64,000 nt of DNA from Mucilaginibacter rivuli (GTDB taxonomy: Bacteria > Bacteroidota > Bacteroidia > Sphingobacteriales > Sphingobacteriaceae), in the NCBI RefSeq assembly GCF_019391655.1, contig NZ_JAHXPQ010000004.1, forward strand, positions 496,001 through 560,000. Direction: 5' to 3'. The notes under the pieces were generated by a model that was given only the letters and a program-made list of their open reading frames with translations, made no database searches and was not told the DNA's origin. Each line of letters begins with the position of its first letter. Position 1 is the stretch's first letter. Of the stretch, positions 1 to 7,574 are shown in pieces. The position numbers were made by a program, and so were the translations under genes.

Positions 1-312
1 GAATATCACCAACTCGTTTAAGCTCGTTGCATTCCCGCAAAGGAATGATACCGCGGTGAAAATAATGATAGACGTTAAAAAGTAGTTCTTTCTGCCGAAA
101 CGGCTACCCAACCATCCCGACATAGGCAAAACTATTACGTTTGCCACGGCATACCCGGTAACAATCCAGGCCACGTCTTCCAACGTTGCGCCCAGGTTAC
201 CCTGTATAACCGGTAATGATACGTTTACTATCGTAGTGTCAATAAGCTCCAATAAAGCAGCCATGATCACCGTGATGGTAATGATCCATTTCCTAAAACC
301 TGTTTCAGCCAT
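1..312 (-). CDS. MFS drug exporter, DHA2 (EmrB/QacA) family, N-terminal part only
   Basis: Reverse-strand reading from ATG at 312 to the window edge gives 104 in-frame codons without a stop. It begins MAETGFRKWIITITVMMAAL and continues with LELIDTTIVNVSLP, the hallmark of DHA2 14-TM proton antiporters, then an LGSRFGRK segment matching the MFS cytoplasmic loop motif. It should be the inner-membrane pump of the tripartite efflux system whose adaptor (HlyD-like) and outer-membrane channel (TolC-like) lie just upstream in the same transcript; the gap to the adaptor gene is only 4 nt. The rest of the protein lies outside the window, so completeness cannot be judged. Family is clear; the exported drug is unknown. 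Confidence 0.9.
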   Translation of the reverse strand, partial: MAETGFRKWIITITVIMAALLELIDTTIVNVSLPVIQGNLGATLEDVAWIVTGYAVANVIVLPMSGWLGSRFGRKNYFLTSIIIFTAVSFLCGNATSLNELVIF

Positions 313-316
313 TGTA

Positions 317-1375
317 TTAACCTTTATAAATTACAGATACCTTTACGCTCATACCAGGGCGCAGTTTATCCATAATTTCTTTGCTTGCATTTATTTTAAT
401 TTTTACCGGCACACGTTGTACTACTTTTACATAGTTACCGGTAGCGTTATCTGGTGGCAGCAATGAAAATTTAGCACCTGTAGCAGGTGAAAAATTATAT
501 ACTGTACCGTCAATTTTAGTATCCGGGAAAGCGTCAACCTCTATCTCAACTTTCTCGCCTGAGCGTAAATTGTTCAGTTGGGTTTCTTTAAAGTTAGCGG
601 TAATGAACAGGCTGTTATCCTCCACAACCGAGAACAAAGTTTGCCCTGCCTGTACCAACTGGCCTTTTTGCACATTCTTTTTTGATACGATACCCGATGA
701 AGGCGCTGTAATGTTAGTGTACGATAATTGCAGTTTTGCAAAATCAATATCGCCTTGCTTTTGTGTAACACCGGTATTGGTTACATTCAATTGGTTTTTG
801 GTACCGCTAACCTGCTCTTGTGCTGCTTTGTATTGCTCTTGCGAAGCCAGCAGTGCTGCCTGTGCCGCATCGCGGGTTACCTGTGCTTGTTCAAAAGCTT
901 GTTTAGTAACCGATCCATCTTTAACCAGGTTAGCATAACGGTCATAATCGCGTTGAGCCTGTTGTAATTTGATCCTGGCTGTTTCAACGTTTGCTTTGGC
1001 GGTAGCGGCATTAGCTGATGTTGCGAATATTTGTGATTCTGATACACCTACCGATGCGCTGGCTAATTTTTGAGTAGATAATGCTTGTTCTAACTTAACT
1101 TTGTAGTCGCGGTCATCTAATTTAACCAGCGGCTGGCCTTGTGTAACATGTTGGTTCTCTTCGAACATAATGGTGTCAACGTATCCGCCAACACGGGCAA
1201 CTACCGGGCTGATGTTGCCGTCAATCTGTGCATCATCAGTATCCTCATGTGTGCCATAATATAAGTATTCTTTAACTCCAAAAACGATACCACCCAACAA
1301 TAATAACCCTAAAATAATGGGCATTACTTTGTTTGATTTCTTTTCGGTTTTTTCGTGTTCTGTTCCTTTTGCCAT
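317..1375 (-). CDS. HlyD/EmrA-family membrane fusion protein (periplasmic adaptor)
   Basis: 352 aa, normal for EmrA-type adaptors. Residues about 17-36 form one N-terminal TM anchor (MPIILGLLLLGGIVFGVKEY). Next come a first half-lipoyl segment (IDGNISPVVARVGGYVDTIM), a long alpha-helical coiled-coil hairpin rich in Ala/Gln (about 90-205), the second lipoyl half (ITAPSSGIVSKKNV) and a beta-barrel domain with FKETQL. It would bridge the inner-membrane DHA2 pump (next gene, 4 nt away) to the TolC-like channel encoded 14 nt upstream. The whole set is transcribed behind the tetR gene, so drug-responsive derepression is the probable regulation. Family certain; substrate unknown. Confidence 0.93.
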   Translation of the reverse strand: MAKGTEHEKTEKKSNKVMPIILGLLLLGGIVFGVKEYLYYGTHEDTDDAQIDGNISPVVARVGGYVDTIMFEENQHVTQGQPLVKLDDRDYKVKLEQALSTQKLASASVGVSESQIFATSANAATAKANVETARIKLQQAQRDYDRYANLVKDGSVTKQAFEQAQVTRDAAQAALLASQEQYKAAQEQVSGTKNQLNVTNTGVTQKQGDIDFAKLQLSYTNITAPSSGIVSKKNVQKGQLVQAGQTLFSVVEDNSLFITANFKETQLNNLRSGEKVEIEVDAFPDTKIDGTVYNFSPATGAKFSLLPPDNATGNYVKVVQRVPVKIKINASKEIMDKLRPGMSVKVSVIYKG

Positions 1376-1389
1376 GATATTTGTAAATT

Positions 1390-2760
1390 TTATTTGTTCA
1401 GTTTTCCGGTTGATTTTAATAATGTGTAGTAAGCAAGGCCGGCATCGGCTTTAGCCAACTCCAGGTTTATTTGTGCCTGGTATAGTAATGTTTGCGCGTC
1501 TACCCTGTCGGTAACCGAAGCTATATTGCTTTGGTATTTCGATTCGAGGATCTTGTTGTTTTCTCCAGCTTGTTCTATTGATGTTTCCAATAGCTTAATC
1601 TTGTTTAAGGCTGTCTGGTAATTTTGATAATTGCGGTTGATCTCCGTTTTCAGGTTATCCGTAGTGATGCTTTTCCTGATAACGGTTTCATCCTGCTCTA
1701 TTTTAGCCTGGGCTACCTTATTCTTATTGGTCCACAGTGATCCAAAGTTCCATGATACGGTAGCACCTAAAGTGATAGGCGTAATATACTGACCTGATTG
1801 TGGCAGCGGGTTAGCGCTTACATCAATATAATAAAAGCTTGCTCCAACACCTACGTTTGGCAATTGCTCTGCTTTTATCGATTTGATATTGGTTTCGGCA
1901 ACCTTGTTTTGCAAATCAAGCTGCCTCAACTCCTGGCGCGATGCAAAAGCGGTATCAATATAGCTTGACAATGGTTTTAAAGTACGGCTATTATCAGCTA
2001 CCTCTGTTGTTTTAAGATCGGTGCTTTCAGGCAAGCCTAACAATACATCTAAGTTATAGTTGATGATCCTACGGTTACTTTCCAGATCGATACCGTTCAA
2101 CTCAATATTGGAACGTTGTAATTGGAAACGCAATACATCATTTTTAGTGACTAAACCCTGGTCGAAAAAGCGCTGAGCCTGTTTCAGTTGTTGGTCAACA
2201 GCCGATAGGTTTTGTGTTACTATCTTTTGGCTTTGTAAAACCTTATATAAGGTATAGTAGGCGTTTATTACATCATATGCAATCTGGTCCCTGTCTTTCT
2301 CGGCATCCAAACGGGTAACCTGCGTAAGTAACTCGGTTGATAGTTGGGCGTAACGGTATCGGCCACCGGCGTATATCCTTTCGTTAAGGCTGGCAGTACC
2401 TAAAAAGGCATTGGCGCCATCAGGCAGGTGGATGCTTTGGCTACCCAGATCTAATGTGTTTGCAGGTATTTGCGCACGGTTATAAGCCAGGCTTGCGCTG
2501 CCGGTTGGCAAAGCATCATCCTTAACTACGTTGTATTTGGCAATTGCTGCATCAATTTTTGATTGTGATAGTTTTAGCGTTTTGCTGTTAGCCAACCCTA
2601 ATTTAACAGCCTCATCAATGGTGAGGGTCCTATCCTGCGCATGCGCAAACTGTACTGTAATTAAACTTACCAGTAAAATGGCAATACCGCTTTTTTGTAC
2701 TGCTTTTACCATCTGTTTAAATAAGTAGTGATTAATTGTTTTATTGATCGTTGTTATCAT
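1390..2760 (-). CDS. TolC-family outer-membrane efflux channel
   Basis: 456 aa, typical for outer-membrane efflux proteins. An N-terminal signal sequence (SGIAILLVSLITVQFAHAQ) is preceded by about 20 residues if the first ATG is used; an internal Met17 at position 2712 would give a more ordinary signal peptide. Two repeated alpha-hairpin/beta-strand halves are visible, the second opening with SFYYIDVSANPLPQSGQY and WNFGSLWTNKNKVAQAK. The ATG at 2760 overlaps the tetR stop codon (ATGA, 4 nt), which suggests translational coupling and favours the longer start. It is the exit duct of the HlyD/MFS efflux system encoded downstream. Confidence 0.92.
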   Translation of the reverse strand: MITTINKTINHYLFKQMVKAVQKSGIAILLVSLITVQFAHAQDRTLTIDEAVKLGLANSKTLKLSQSKIDAAIAKYNVVKDDALPTGSASLAYNRAQIPANTLDLGSQSIHLPDGANAFLGTASLNERIYAGGRYRYAQLSTELLTQVTRLDAEKDRDQIAYDVINAYYTLYKVLQSQKIVTQNLSAVDQQLKQAQRFFDQGLVTKNDVLRFQLQRSNIELNGIDLESNRRIINYNLDVLLGLPESTDLKTTEVADNSRTLKPLSSYIDTAFASRQELRQLDLQNKVAETNIKSIKAEQLPNVGVGASFYYIDVSANPLPQSGQYITPITLGATVSWNFGSLWTNKNKVAQAKIEQDETVIRKSITTDNLKTEINRNYQNYQTALNKIKLLETSIEQAGENNKILESKYQSNIASVTDRVDAQTLLYQAQINLELAKADAGLAYYTLLKSTGKLNK

Positions 2761-3392
2761 TGTTTTACTAAGTAAGATTTTAAAAGTTGTTTCATAAATG
2801 CTTTCATCCGGGGTTTTAATTGGGTTTCGAGGTAGTTTGGATCCAATATATCATGCCCCATTACCCTTGATGACATATGTGATGAATTGATGAGGTAGTT
2901 TTTAGTGCCGAATATTACCATGATGGTGAGCTCCTGATCTATATCTTTACAGAAAAGGCCCTTATCAACACCTTCCTGCAATATTTTTTTAAACTCGTGT
3001 ACGTTGGTCATTAATATGTTTGCCATCTTGTCTGTTAACTCCGTACGTTTATTTAAGGTAAGCTCACGGTTAATCAGTTTTTGAAAGCAATTGTTTGCGA
3101 TGATACGCTCTACATAATTGTCGATACAACGCTCCATTTTGTCCCATGCCGAAATGCTATCGTCATTACCAATGTTTTGCAACAAGGTGCGGAAAGCCGA
3201 GATCTTGCGCTCAAATATGGCAAGGTATAAGCCTTCCTTCGACCCGAAATAATAGTTCAGCATAGCCATATTTACACCCGCCTCGCCGGATATCATCCTG
3301 GTAGAAGCGCCGTCATATCCCAGTTCAGAAAAAACTTTTTCCGCTACGTCAAGGATATGATCCTTCTTATCTATTTTGTCTTTGTCCATCAT
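2757..3392 (-). CDS. TetR/AcrR-family repressor of the efflux operon
   Basis: 211 aa. The N-terminal helix-turn-helix is clear: ILDVAEKVFSELGYDGASTR, then MISGEAGVNMAMLNYYFGSK, a textbook TetR recognition helix. The all-helical C-terminal ligand domain has no recognisable ligand signature. It is the first gene of the tetR-tolC-hlyD-MFS operon and its stop overlaps the tolC start by 4 nt, so it very probably autoregulates the whole transcript. A perfect palindrome (3414-3433) over its own promoter is the likely operator. An ATG at 3389 is an equally good start, one codon in. Confidence 0.92.
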   Translation of the reverse strand: MMDKDKIDKKDHILDVAEKVFSELGYDGASTRMISGEAGVNMAMLNYYFGSKEGLYLAIFERKISAFRTLLQNIGNDDSISAWDKMERCIDNYVERIIANNCFQKLINRELTLNKRTELTDKMANILMTNVHEFKKILQEGVDKGLFCKDIDQELTIMVIFGTKNYLINSSHMSSRVMGHDILDPNYLETQLKPRMKAFMKQLLKSYLVKQ

Positions 3393-3408
3393 CTATCTAA
3401 TTCGGCAA

Positions 3409-3433
3409 CAAAATTAATCAATCGTTTGATTAA
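3409..3433 (-). promoter_or_regulatory. tetR promoter with palindromic operator
   Basis: On the minus strand TAATTTTG (3416-3409) matches the Bacteroidota -7 element TAnnTTTG, about 17 nt upstream of the tetR start. A perfect inverted repeat, TTAATCAA-TCGT-TTGATTAA (3414-3433), overlaps this element and fills the -33/-7 spacer. That is where an autorepressor of the TetR family would be expected to sit. No convincing TTG -33 box is seen at the expected distance (TTT instead). Operator assignment is inference from position and symmetry. Confidence 0.7.
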
Positions 3434-3610
3434 TAAAATAAAATTAATGTCATTCTTATGTAAACAGATTGTAAACCATATTGATTTAGTACCCCTGGCT
3501 GATTTTTATTAACAAATCTTTAAAAAACACTTGCGTGTATTAATGACTTATCAATAGTATCAAACCGGACAAGTAAGCGATTTTATTTTTCAATGGATTG
3601 TCAAAATCAT

Positions 3611-3643
3611 TTACACATCGGCACATTTGCATATCTGCACATT
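3611..3643. repeat. CACAT/GCACAT short direct repeats
   Basis: Four imperfect copies of the word gcacat(t/c)t occur in 33 bp (acacatcg, gcacattt, gcatatct, gcacatta). This resembles a low-complexity repeat often found between Bacteroidota genes (recalled, not searched). It lies in frame upstream of the PIG-L gene and would otherwise be read as an unlikely N-terminal extension, which supports the downstream start at 3680. Confidence 0.5.
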
Positions 3644-3679
3644 AAAAACAACTATCTTCACGTTATTAAGCTCCCGAAC

Positions 3680-6145
3680 ATGAACAAATACCGTTACCAC
3701 ATATTTATACTGTTTCTGTTATTTACGGTTAAAGCCATTGCGCAAACCGCGCCGCCGGCAAGCCTGGTTGATATTAAACAAAGCTTTAAAAAGCTCAATG
3801 TTTTAGGAACCGTGCTGTATGTGGCCGCGCACCCGGATGATGAAAACACCCGCCTCTTAGCCTACCTGGCCCAGGAAAAACATTACCGTACCGGATACCT
3901 CTCCATGACCCGCGGCGATGGCGGCCAAAACCTCATCGGTAATGATCAGAGCGAAGAGCTTGGCCTCATTCGTACCCAGGAACTTTTAGCTGCCCGCCGG
4001 GTTGATGGCGCGGAACAGTTCTTTACCCGTGCCAACGATTTCGGCTTCTCTAAAGGCCCGGATGAAACCCTAAAGATCTGGGACAAGGAGAAAGTACTCA
4101 GTGATGTCGTATGGGTGATCCGCAAATTTAAACCCGATGTCATCATCTGTCGTTTCCCCACCACGGGCGAAGGTGGCCACGGGCATCACACTTCATCTGC
4201 CATATTAGCACAGGAGGCCTTTGCCGCTGCTGCCGATCCTAAGCGCTTTCCCGAACAACTGGCCTACGTAAAACCGTGGCAGGCCAAACGCCTGCTTTGG
4301 AACACCTTTAACTTTGGCGGCGCTAATACCACTGCCGAAAACCAGTTCAAGATTGATGTTGGCGTCTTCAACCCGCTATTAGGCAAAGGCTACGGTGGGA
4401 TAGCTGCCGATAGCCGCTCCAACCATAAAAGCCAGGGCTTTGGCTCGGCAAAGCAACGCGGCCAATCTTTCGAGTACTTTAAAACCATATTGGGCGAAGC
4501 TCCAACATCCGATCTGATGGACGGCATAAACACCACCTGGAACCGCCTGAAAGAAGGTGCCGCTATCGAATCAACCCTATCGGTCATCACCAAAAGCTTT
4601 GATGAGAATAACCCAGCGGGCTCCGTTGCAGCATTGGTAAGGCTGTTAAGCAGCGTAGAAAAGGTATCCGACACTTATTGGAAGGGCCTCAAAACCAACG
4701 AACTTAAAGACCTTATTGCCGCTTGCGCGGGACTATGGTTCGAAGCTTATTCCGATCAGCCCAATTATGCCATCGGCGATGAAATGGCTATCCGCTCGCA
4801 GGTGATCAACCGTTATAATGATAAGGTAAAGCTCAATAGTATTACCACCGGTTCAAGCCAAACTCAGGGCCAAACTATCCAGGCTAACCAGTTGCAATCC
4901 TTCAACAGCAAAATGGTGGCCGAAAAGATAACCCAACCCTACTGGCTGCAAAGCCCGCATACTTTAGGCAGCTACACCATTGCCGATCTGTTAGTGGTTG
5001 GCAACCCCGAAAACCCCGATCTGCCAAAAGCCACTTTCGAGTTTATCATCGATGGTAAGCCCATTAGTTATAACAGGCGCCTGTATTATAAGTATGTTGA
5101 CCCGGTGCGCGGCGAGGTTTACCAGCCAGTGGCTATTACCCCGCCCGTAACTGCCAATTTAGATAACAGCGTATACCTGTTTAAGGATAACCGCCCCCAA
5201 AACATCAGCGTTAAGCTCAAAAGCTTTACCAACATAAGCGGCACTATTGCCCTGAAAGCGCCCGATGGATGGCGTTTCCTGCCACAAACGGTTTCCTTTG
5301 TGGATAAGAAGAAAGGCGACGAGTGGACCGAAACCTTTATGGTTACCCCCTTAGACTTAAAATCAAAGAACGATATCATTAACGTCCAGGTAACTGTTAA
5401 TGGCACTGCTTATCAAATGGCGCTAAAGCAGATCAGTTATGATCACATCCCCGCTATCACTTATTTCCCGCCTGCTAAGGCTCATTTGCTCAAGCTGGAT
5501 ATCGATATTCCCGGCAAAAATATTGGCTATATCATCGGCGCTGGCGACCTGATTCCCGATGCCCTGCGCCAGCTGGGTTATAAAGTCACCATATTGAACG
5601 AGGACGACATCATGAAAGGCAACCTTTCGGGATATGATGCCATAGTTACCGGCGTACGTGCCTATAACGTGAACGACCGCCTTGCCCTTGAGCAGCCTAA
5701 ATTGTTAGAGTATGTAAAGAACGGGGGAAATTTAGTGGTCCAGTACAACAACAACGCCGGCCTTGTTACCCCAAACATTGGCCCTTATCCTTTTAAACCT
5801 GTTAATCAGCGCGTAACCGATGAGGATGCCACCGTCACCATTACCGACCCGCAAAGCCCGCTGCTCAACTACCCTAACAAAATAACCCCTGCAGATTTTG
5901 ATGGCTGGGTGCAGGAACGCGGTTTGTACTTTGTAACCAACATCGACCCTAAATACCAGGCGCCTATACAAATGAACGACTCGGGCGAAGCACCCAATAA
6001 AGGCTCTGTTATTACTACCGATTATGGCAAGGGAAGGTTCACCTATTCGTCCCTGTCCTTCTTCAGGCAATTACCAGCCGGTGTCCCGGGAGCATATCGC
6101 TTATTCATCAACCTGCTAAGTAAACCCGCCCCGCCTGCGCCATGA
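3680..6145 (+). CDS. Secreted PIG-L (LmbE-like) deacetylase with C-terminal amidotransferase-like domain
   Basis: 821 aa from the ATG at 3680, which gives a standard signal peptide (YRYHIFILFLLFTVKAIAQ). The frame is open back to an ATG at 3593, but that stretch encodes a repeat and no export signal. The PIG-L zinc-binding motif VAAHPDDENTR and the later histidine motif GEGGHGHHTSSAI are both intact, so a metal-dependent N-deacetylase of acetylated sugars or amides is expected. A middle region of beta-sandwich character (about 430-620) is followed by a ThuA/GATase-like fold near the C-terminus (IIGAGDLIPDALRQLGYKV, IVTGVRAYNVND). This architecture is known in Bacteroidota PIG-L proteins; the substrate is unknown. 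It is monocistronic. Confidence 0.9.
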   Translation: MNKYRYHIFILFLLFTVKAIAQTAPPASLVDIKQSFKKLNVLGTVLYVAAHPDDENTRLLAYLAQEKHYRTGYLSMTRGDGGQNLIGNDQSEELGLIRTQELLAARRVDGAEQFFTRANDFGFSKGPDETLKIWDKEKVLSDVVWVIRKFKPDVIICRFPTTGEGGHGHHTSSAILAQEAFAAAADPKRFPEQLAYVKPWQAKRLLWNTFNFGGANTTAENQFKIDVGVFNPLLGKGYGGIAADSRSNHKSQGFGSAKQRGQSFEYFKTILGEAPTSDLMDGINTTWNRLKEGAAIESTLSVITKSFDENNPAGSVAALVRLLSSVEKVSDTYWKGLKTNELKDLIAACAGLWFEAYSDQPNYAIGDEMAIRSQVINRYNDKVKLNSITTGSSQTQGQTIQANQLQSFNSKMVAEKITQPYWLQSPHTLGSYTIADLLVVGNPENPDLPKATFEFIIDGKPISYNRRLYYKYVDPVRGEVYQPVAITPPVTANLDNSVYLFKDNRPQNISVKLKSFTNISGTIALKAPDGWRFLPQTVSFVDKKKGDEWTETFMVTPLDLKSKNDIINVQVTVNGTAYQMALKQISYDHIPAITYFPPAKAHLLKLDIDIPGKNIGYIIGAGDLIPDALRQLGYKVTILNEDDIMKGNLSGYDAIVTGVRAYNVNDRLALEQPKLLEYVKNGGNLVVQYNNNAGLVTPNIGPYPFKPVNQRVTDEDATVTITDPQSPLLNYPNKITPADFDGWVQERGLYFVTNIDPKYQAPIQMNDSGEAPNKGSVITTDYGKGRFTYSSLSFFRQLPAGVPGAYRLFINLLSKPAPPAP

Positions 6146-6147
6146 TA

Positions 6148-7227
6148 TTATAGTGCGATCAAAACTCTTGACTCTTGATTCTCGCCTCTTGACTCTATCA
6201 TCCCGATAGTTATCGGGAGGGGGGATAAAGTAAGAATATTATCCTTGCCCGCCGTAGCTTCAGCAAAGGAGGGGACAGAGCTTTCAACAGAAAGCCCTGT
6301 TTGGGTTTTAACCAACACCAAAGGAAGCGCAGGCCTCGCGCGATTCCCCTCTTGAGAGGGGTGGAGGGGTGTGTAATTTGCGCGCGACAAATAACCTCTA
6401 CCCGCCGCTGGCGCAAGCGTCCCGCTTGTGTCCCCGCCGACAGATCGCCCTATATCCAAGCCCTCTTCTCCGGCATCCGACTTCTGCCCTCCGACCCGGC
6501 GTTGGTCGGGATTTTCAATCCTCGACCCACCAAACAGGGGATTTGCAATCCCCGAAACAAATTCCACCCCATCGTCGGTGTCCTCACCGACGATATCCAA
6601 ACCATCCTCTTCTCCGACATCCGATTTCTGCCCTCCGACCTCTACACCAAATTGCTCCAACAACTCCTCACTCACCTCATCAGTGAAAGGCTCCGCCACC
6701 GTCTTGGCATTCTGTGCTTCAAAAGCGATATCCTCCTCCGTTTCCTCCGGTTGCAACACCACATTCGGCTGCCAGTTGGCTTTGTAAAAACCGGTATGCC
6801 TGCACAACTTATCAATAGCAGCCATTTTATTATGCAGCTTGATCTTGAACAGCTCGCCCGTTATATGCCCGTCTTCACCCGTCACATCCGCCCGCTGGAA
6901 ATAGCTGATCGCCGCCTTCTCATCATCTGTCAACTGGTGCATGCGTTTCGGGTCGCCATGGTCGTCATAGTAATTACCCATGTTGCAAAAGGCTACTTTC
7001 ATCAGTTCGCGCAAAAGCATGTCGTGTGTTAACTCCGCACGGGCTGCGCTGCGCTTCATCGCCTCCTTTAAATAAGCTTGTATCTTGGGCACATGCAGCA
7101 AATCGCCTTTTCGGGCGGTATTATCTGTATATCCGGCAGTAAGGGCCGCACGATAAGCGTTAAAGCTGAGTAAATACTCCTCGCAAAATTTTTGTTGTTT
7201 GTACGATAGTGGTTCTAAAATAGCCAT
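6148..7227 (-). CDS. Orphan phage terminase small-subunit-like protein with repeat-derived C-terminus
   Basis: From ATG 7227 the protein is 359 aa; an in-frame upstream ATG at 7281 lies in repeat DNA and is less likely. Residues about 1-155 resemble terminase small subunits: LSYKQQKFCEEYLLSFNAYR, AALTAGYTDNTARKGDLL, then a helical region ending near WQPNVVLQPEETEED. Such proteins bind phage DNA and recruit the large terminase, but no other phage gene is nearby. From about residue 190 the sequence becomes low-complexity and coincides with DNA palindromes and imperfect duplications (VGGQKSDVGEE and VGGQKSDAGEE), so the tail looks like repeat DNA read through in frame. Only the N-terminal half is likely functional. 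Expression is unproven. Confidence 0.6.
   Translation of the reverse strand: MAILEPLSYKQQKFCEEYLLSFNAYRAALTAGYTDNTARKGDLLHVPKIQAYLKEAMKRSAARAELTHDMLLRELMKVAFCNMGNYYDDHGDPKRMHQLTDDEKAAISYFQRADVTGEDGHITGELFKIKLHNKMAAIDKLCRHTGFYKANWQPNVVLQPEETEEDIAFEAQNAKTVAEPFTDEVSEELLEQFGVEVGGQKSDVGEEDGLDIVGEDTDDGVEFVSGIANPLFGGSRIENPDQRRVGGQKSDAGEEGLDIGRSVGGDTSGTLAPAAGRGYLSRANYTPLHPSQEGNRARPALPLVLVKTQTGLSVESSVPSFAEATAGKDNILTLSPLPITIGMIESRGENQESRVLIAL
6163..6199. repeat. Dispersed CTCTTGA(C/T)TCT-type repeat, copy 1
   Basis: Reads ctcttgactcttgattctcg followed by cctcttgactct. The reverse complement, built of gagtcaagag and gagaatcaag units, is closely similar to the spacer between nuoK and nuoL (41221-41253). 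Two distant intergenic copies in one window indicate a dispersed repeat family. Here it lies just past the PIG-L stop and forms the last codons of the terminase-like frame on the other strand. Confidence 0.6.
6201..6218. repeat. TCCCGATA palindrome
   Basis: Perfect 8-bp arms TCCCGATA and TATCGGGA separated by GT. This is a short hairpin repeat of a kind widespread in Bacteroidota intergenic DNA. It lies in the convergent space after the PIG-L gene, inside the repeat-derived tail of the opposite terminase-like frame. It is followed by a G-run rather than a T-run, so it is not a standard terminator. Confidence 0.65.
6346..6361. repeat. CCCCTCT/AGAGGGG palindrome
   Basis: Perfect 7-bp inverted repeat with a 2-nt centre, followed by tggaggggtg. 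On the minus strand it encodes the TPLHPSQEGN peptide of the terminase-like tail, a peptide string I recall as a typical by-product of this repeat in Bacteroidota proteins. Confidence 0.6.
6405..6433. repeat. 29-bp GCTGGCGC hairpin repeat, copy 1
   Basis: Hairpin with arms caagcg and cgcttg around a 3-nt loop, extended by C-G and G-T pairs. A second copy at 11325-11353 is identical except at three positions: one in the loop and two that form a base pair with each other (A-T here, C-G there). The repeat lies in the tail of the terminase-like frame. Confidence 0.75.
6509..6553. repeat. Two GGATT-N3-AATCC hairpins
   Basis: GGATT-TTC-AATCC (6509-6521) and GGGGATT-TGC-AATCCCC (6537-6553) are two small perfect hairpins 15 bp apart. 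A related, looser copy lies at 8816-8835 after the HHIIP gene. They are part of the repeat cluster translated as the tail of the terminase-like protein. Confidence 0.6.
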
Positions 7228-7574
7228 GATGTTTATTGATTTGATAGGTTTGAAAATTCGGATGGTAGGTCGATGGTCCATAGACCATGGTCGATAGTTA
7301 AGAAGGCAGGAAAAAGGTCATGGACTATAGTCTATCGCCGCGAACTTCTCCAATGGACTATCGACCATGGACCTCCTACTACAAAGGTCGGGATAAATCT
7401 TTCAGCAATAAAATATAAATCGATATAATTATCTGAATTCCAATAAATTATAATATTTTTCAAGATCTGAAACAAGGGTCGTTGCCCACACGAGGTTTCA
7501 TATATGGGCCTTATTGAAGCAACCACTAAACCACCACTGTTTTTTTTATCTTTACGCTAAAGCAAAAATAAGCC
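7228..7574. other. Intergenic region with ATGGTC/GACCAT repeats
   Basis: A divergent spacer between the terminase-like gene and the HHIIP gene. Its first half contains repeated words built on ccatggtcgatag, including an inverted pair of 14 bp (7285-7298 against 7357-7370) and small palindromes such as gactatagtc. The AT-rich second half carries TATCTTTA at 7548-7555, one base off the TAnnTTTG element and 20 nt upstream of the next start, a possible promoter. No gene is supported here. Confidence 0.6.
7285..7370. repeat. Inverted repeat CCATGGTCGATAGT
   Basis: The 14-bp word at 7285-7298 recurs as its exact reverse complement at 7357-7370, with further partial copies between and beside them (cgatggtccatagacc, catggactatagtctatcg). 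It is a palindromic intergenic repeat, not a recognised transposon. Confidence 0.6.

Noticed and set aside
3593..3679. Upstream in-frame extension of the PIG-L gene
   Set aside because: It encodes repeat-derived residues and puts the clear signal peptide 30 residues in; the ATG at 3680 fits an exported protein.
6148..7281. Prophage remnant
   Set aside because: Only a terminase small-subunit-like gene is present; no large terminase, portal, capsid, integrase or attachment sites are seen.
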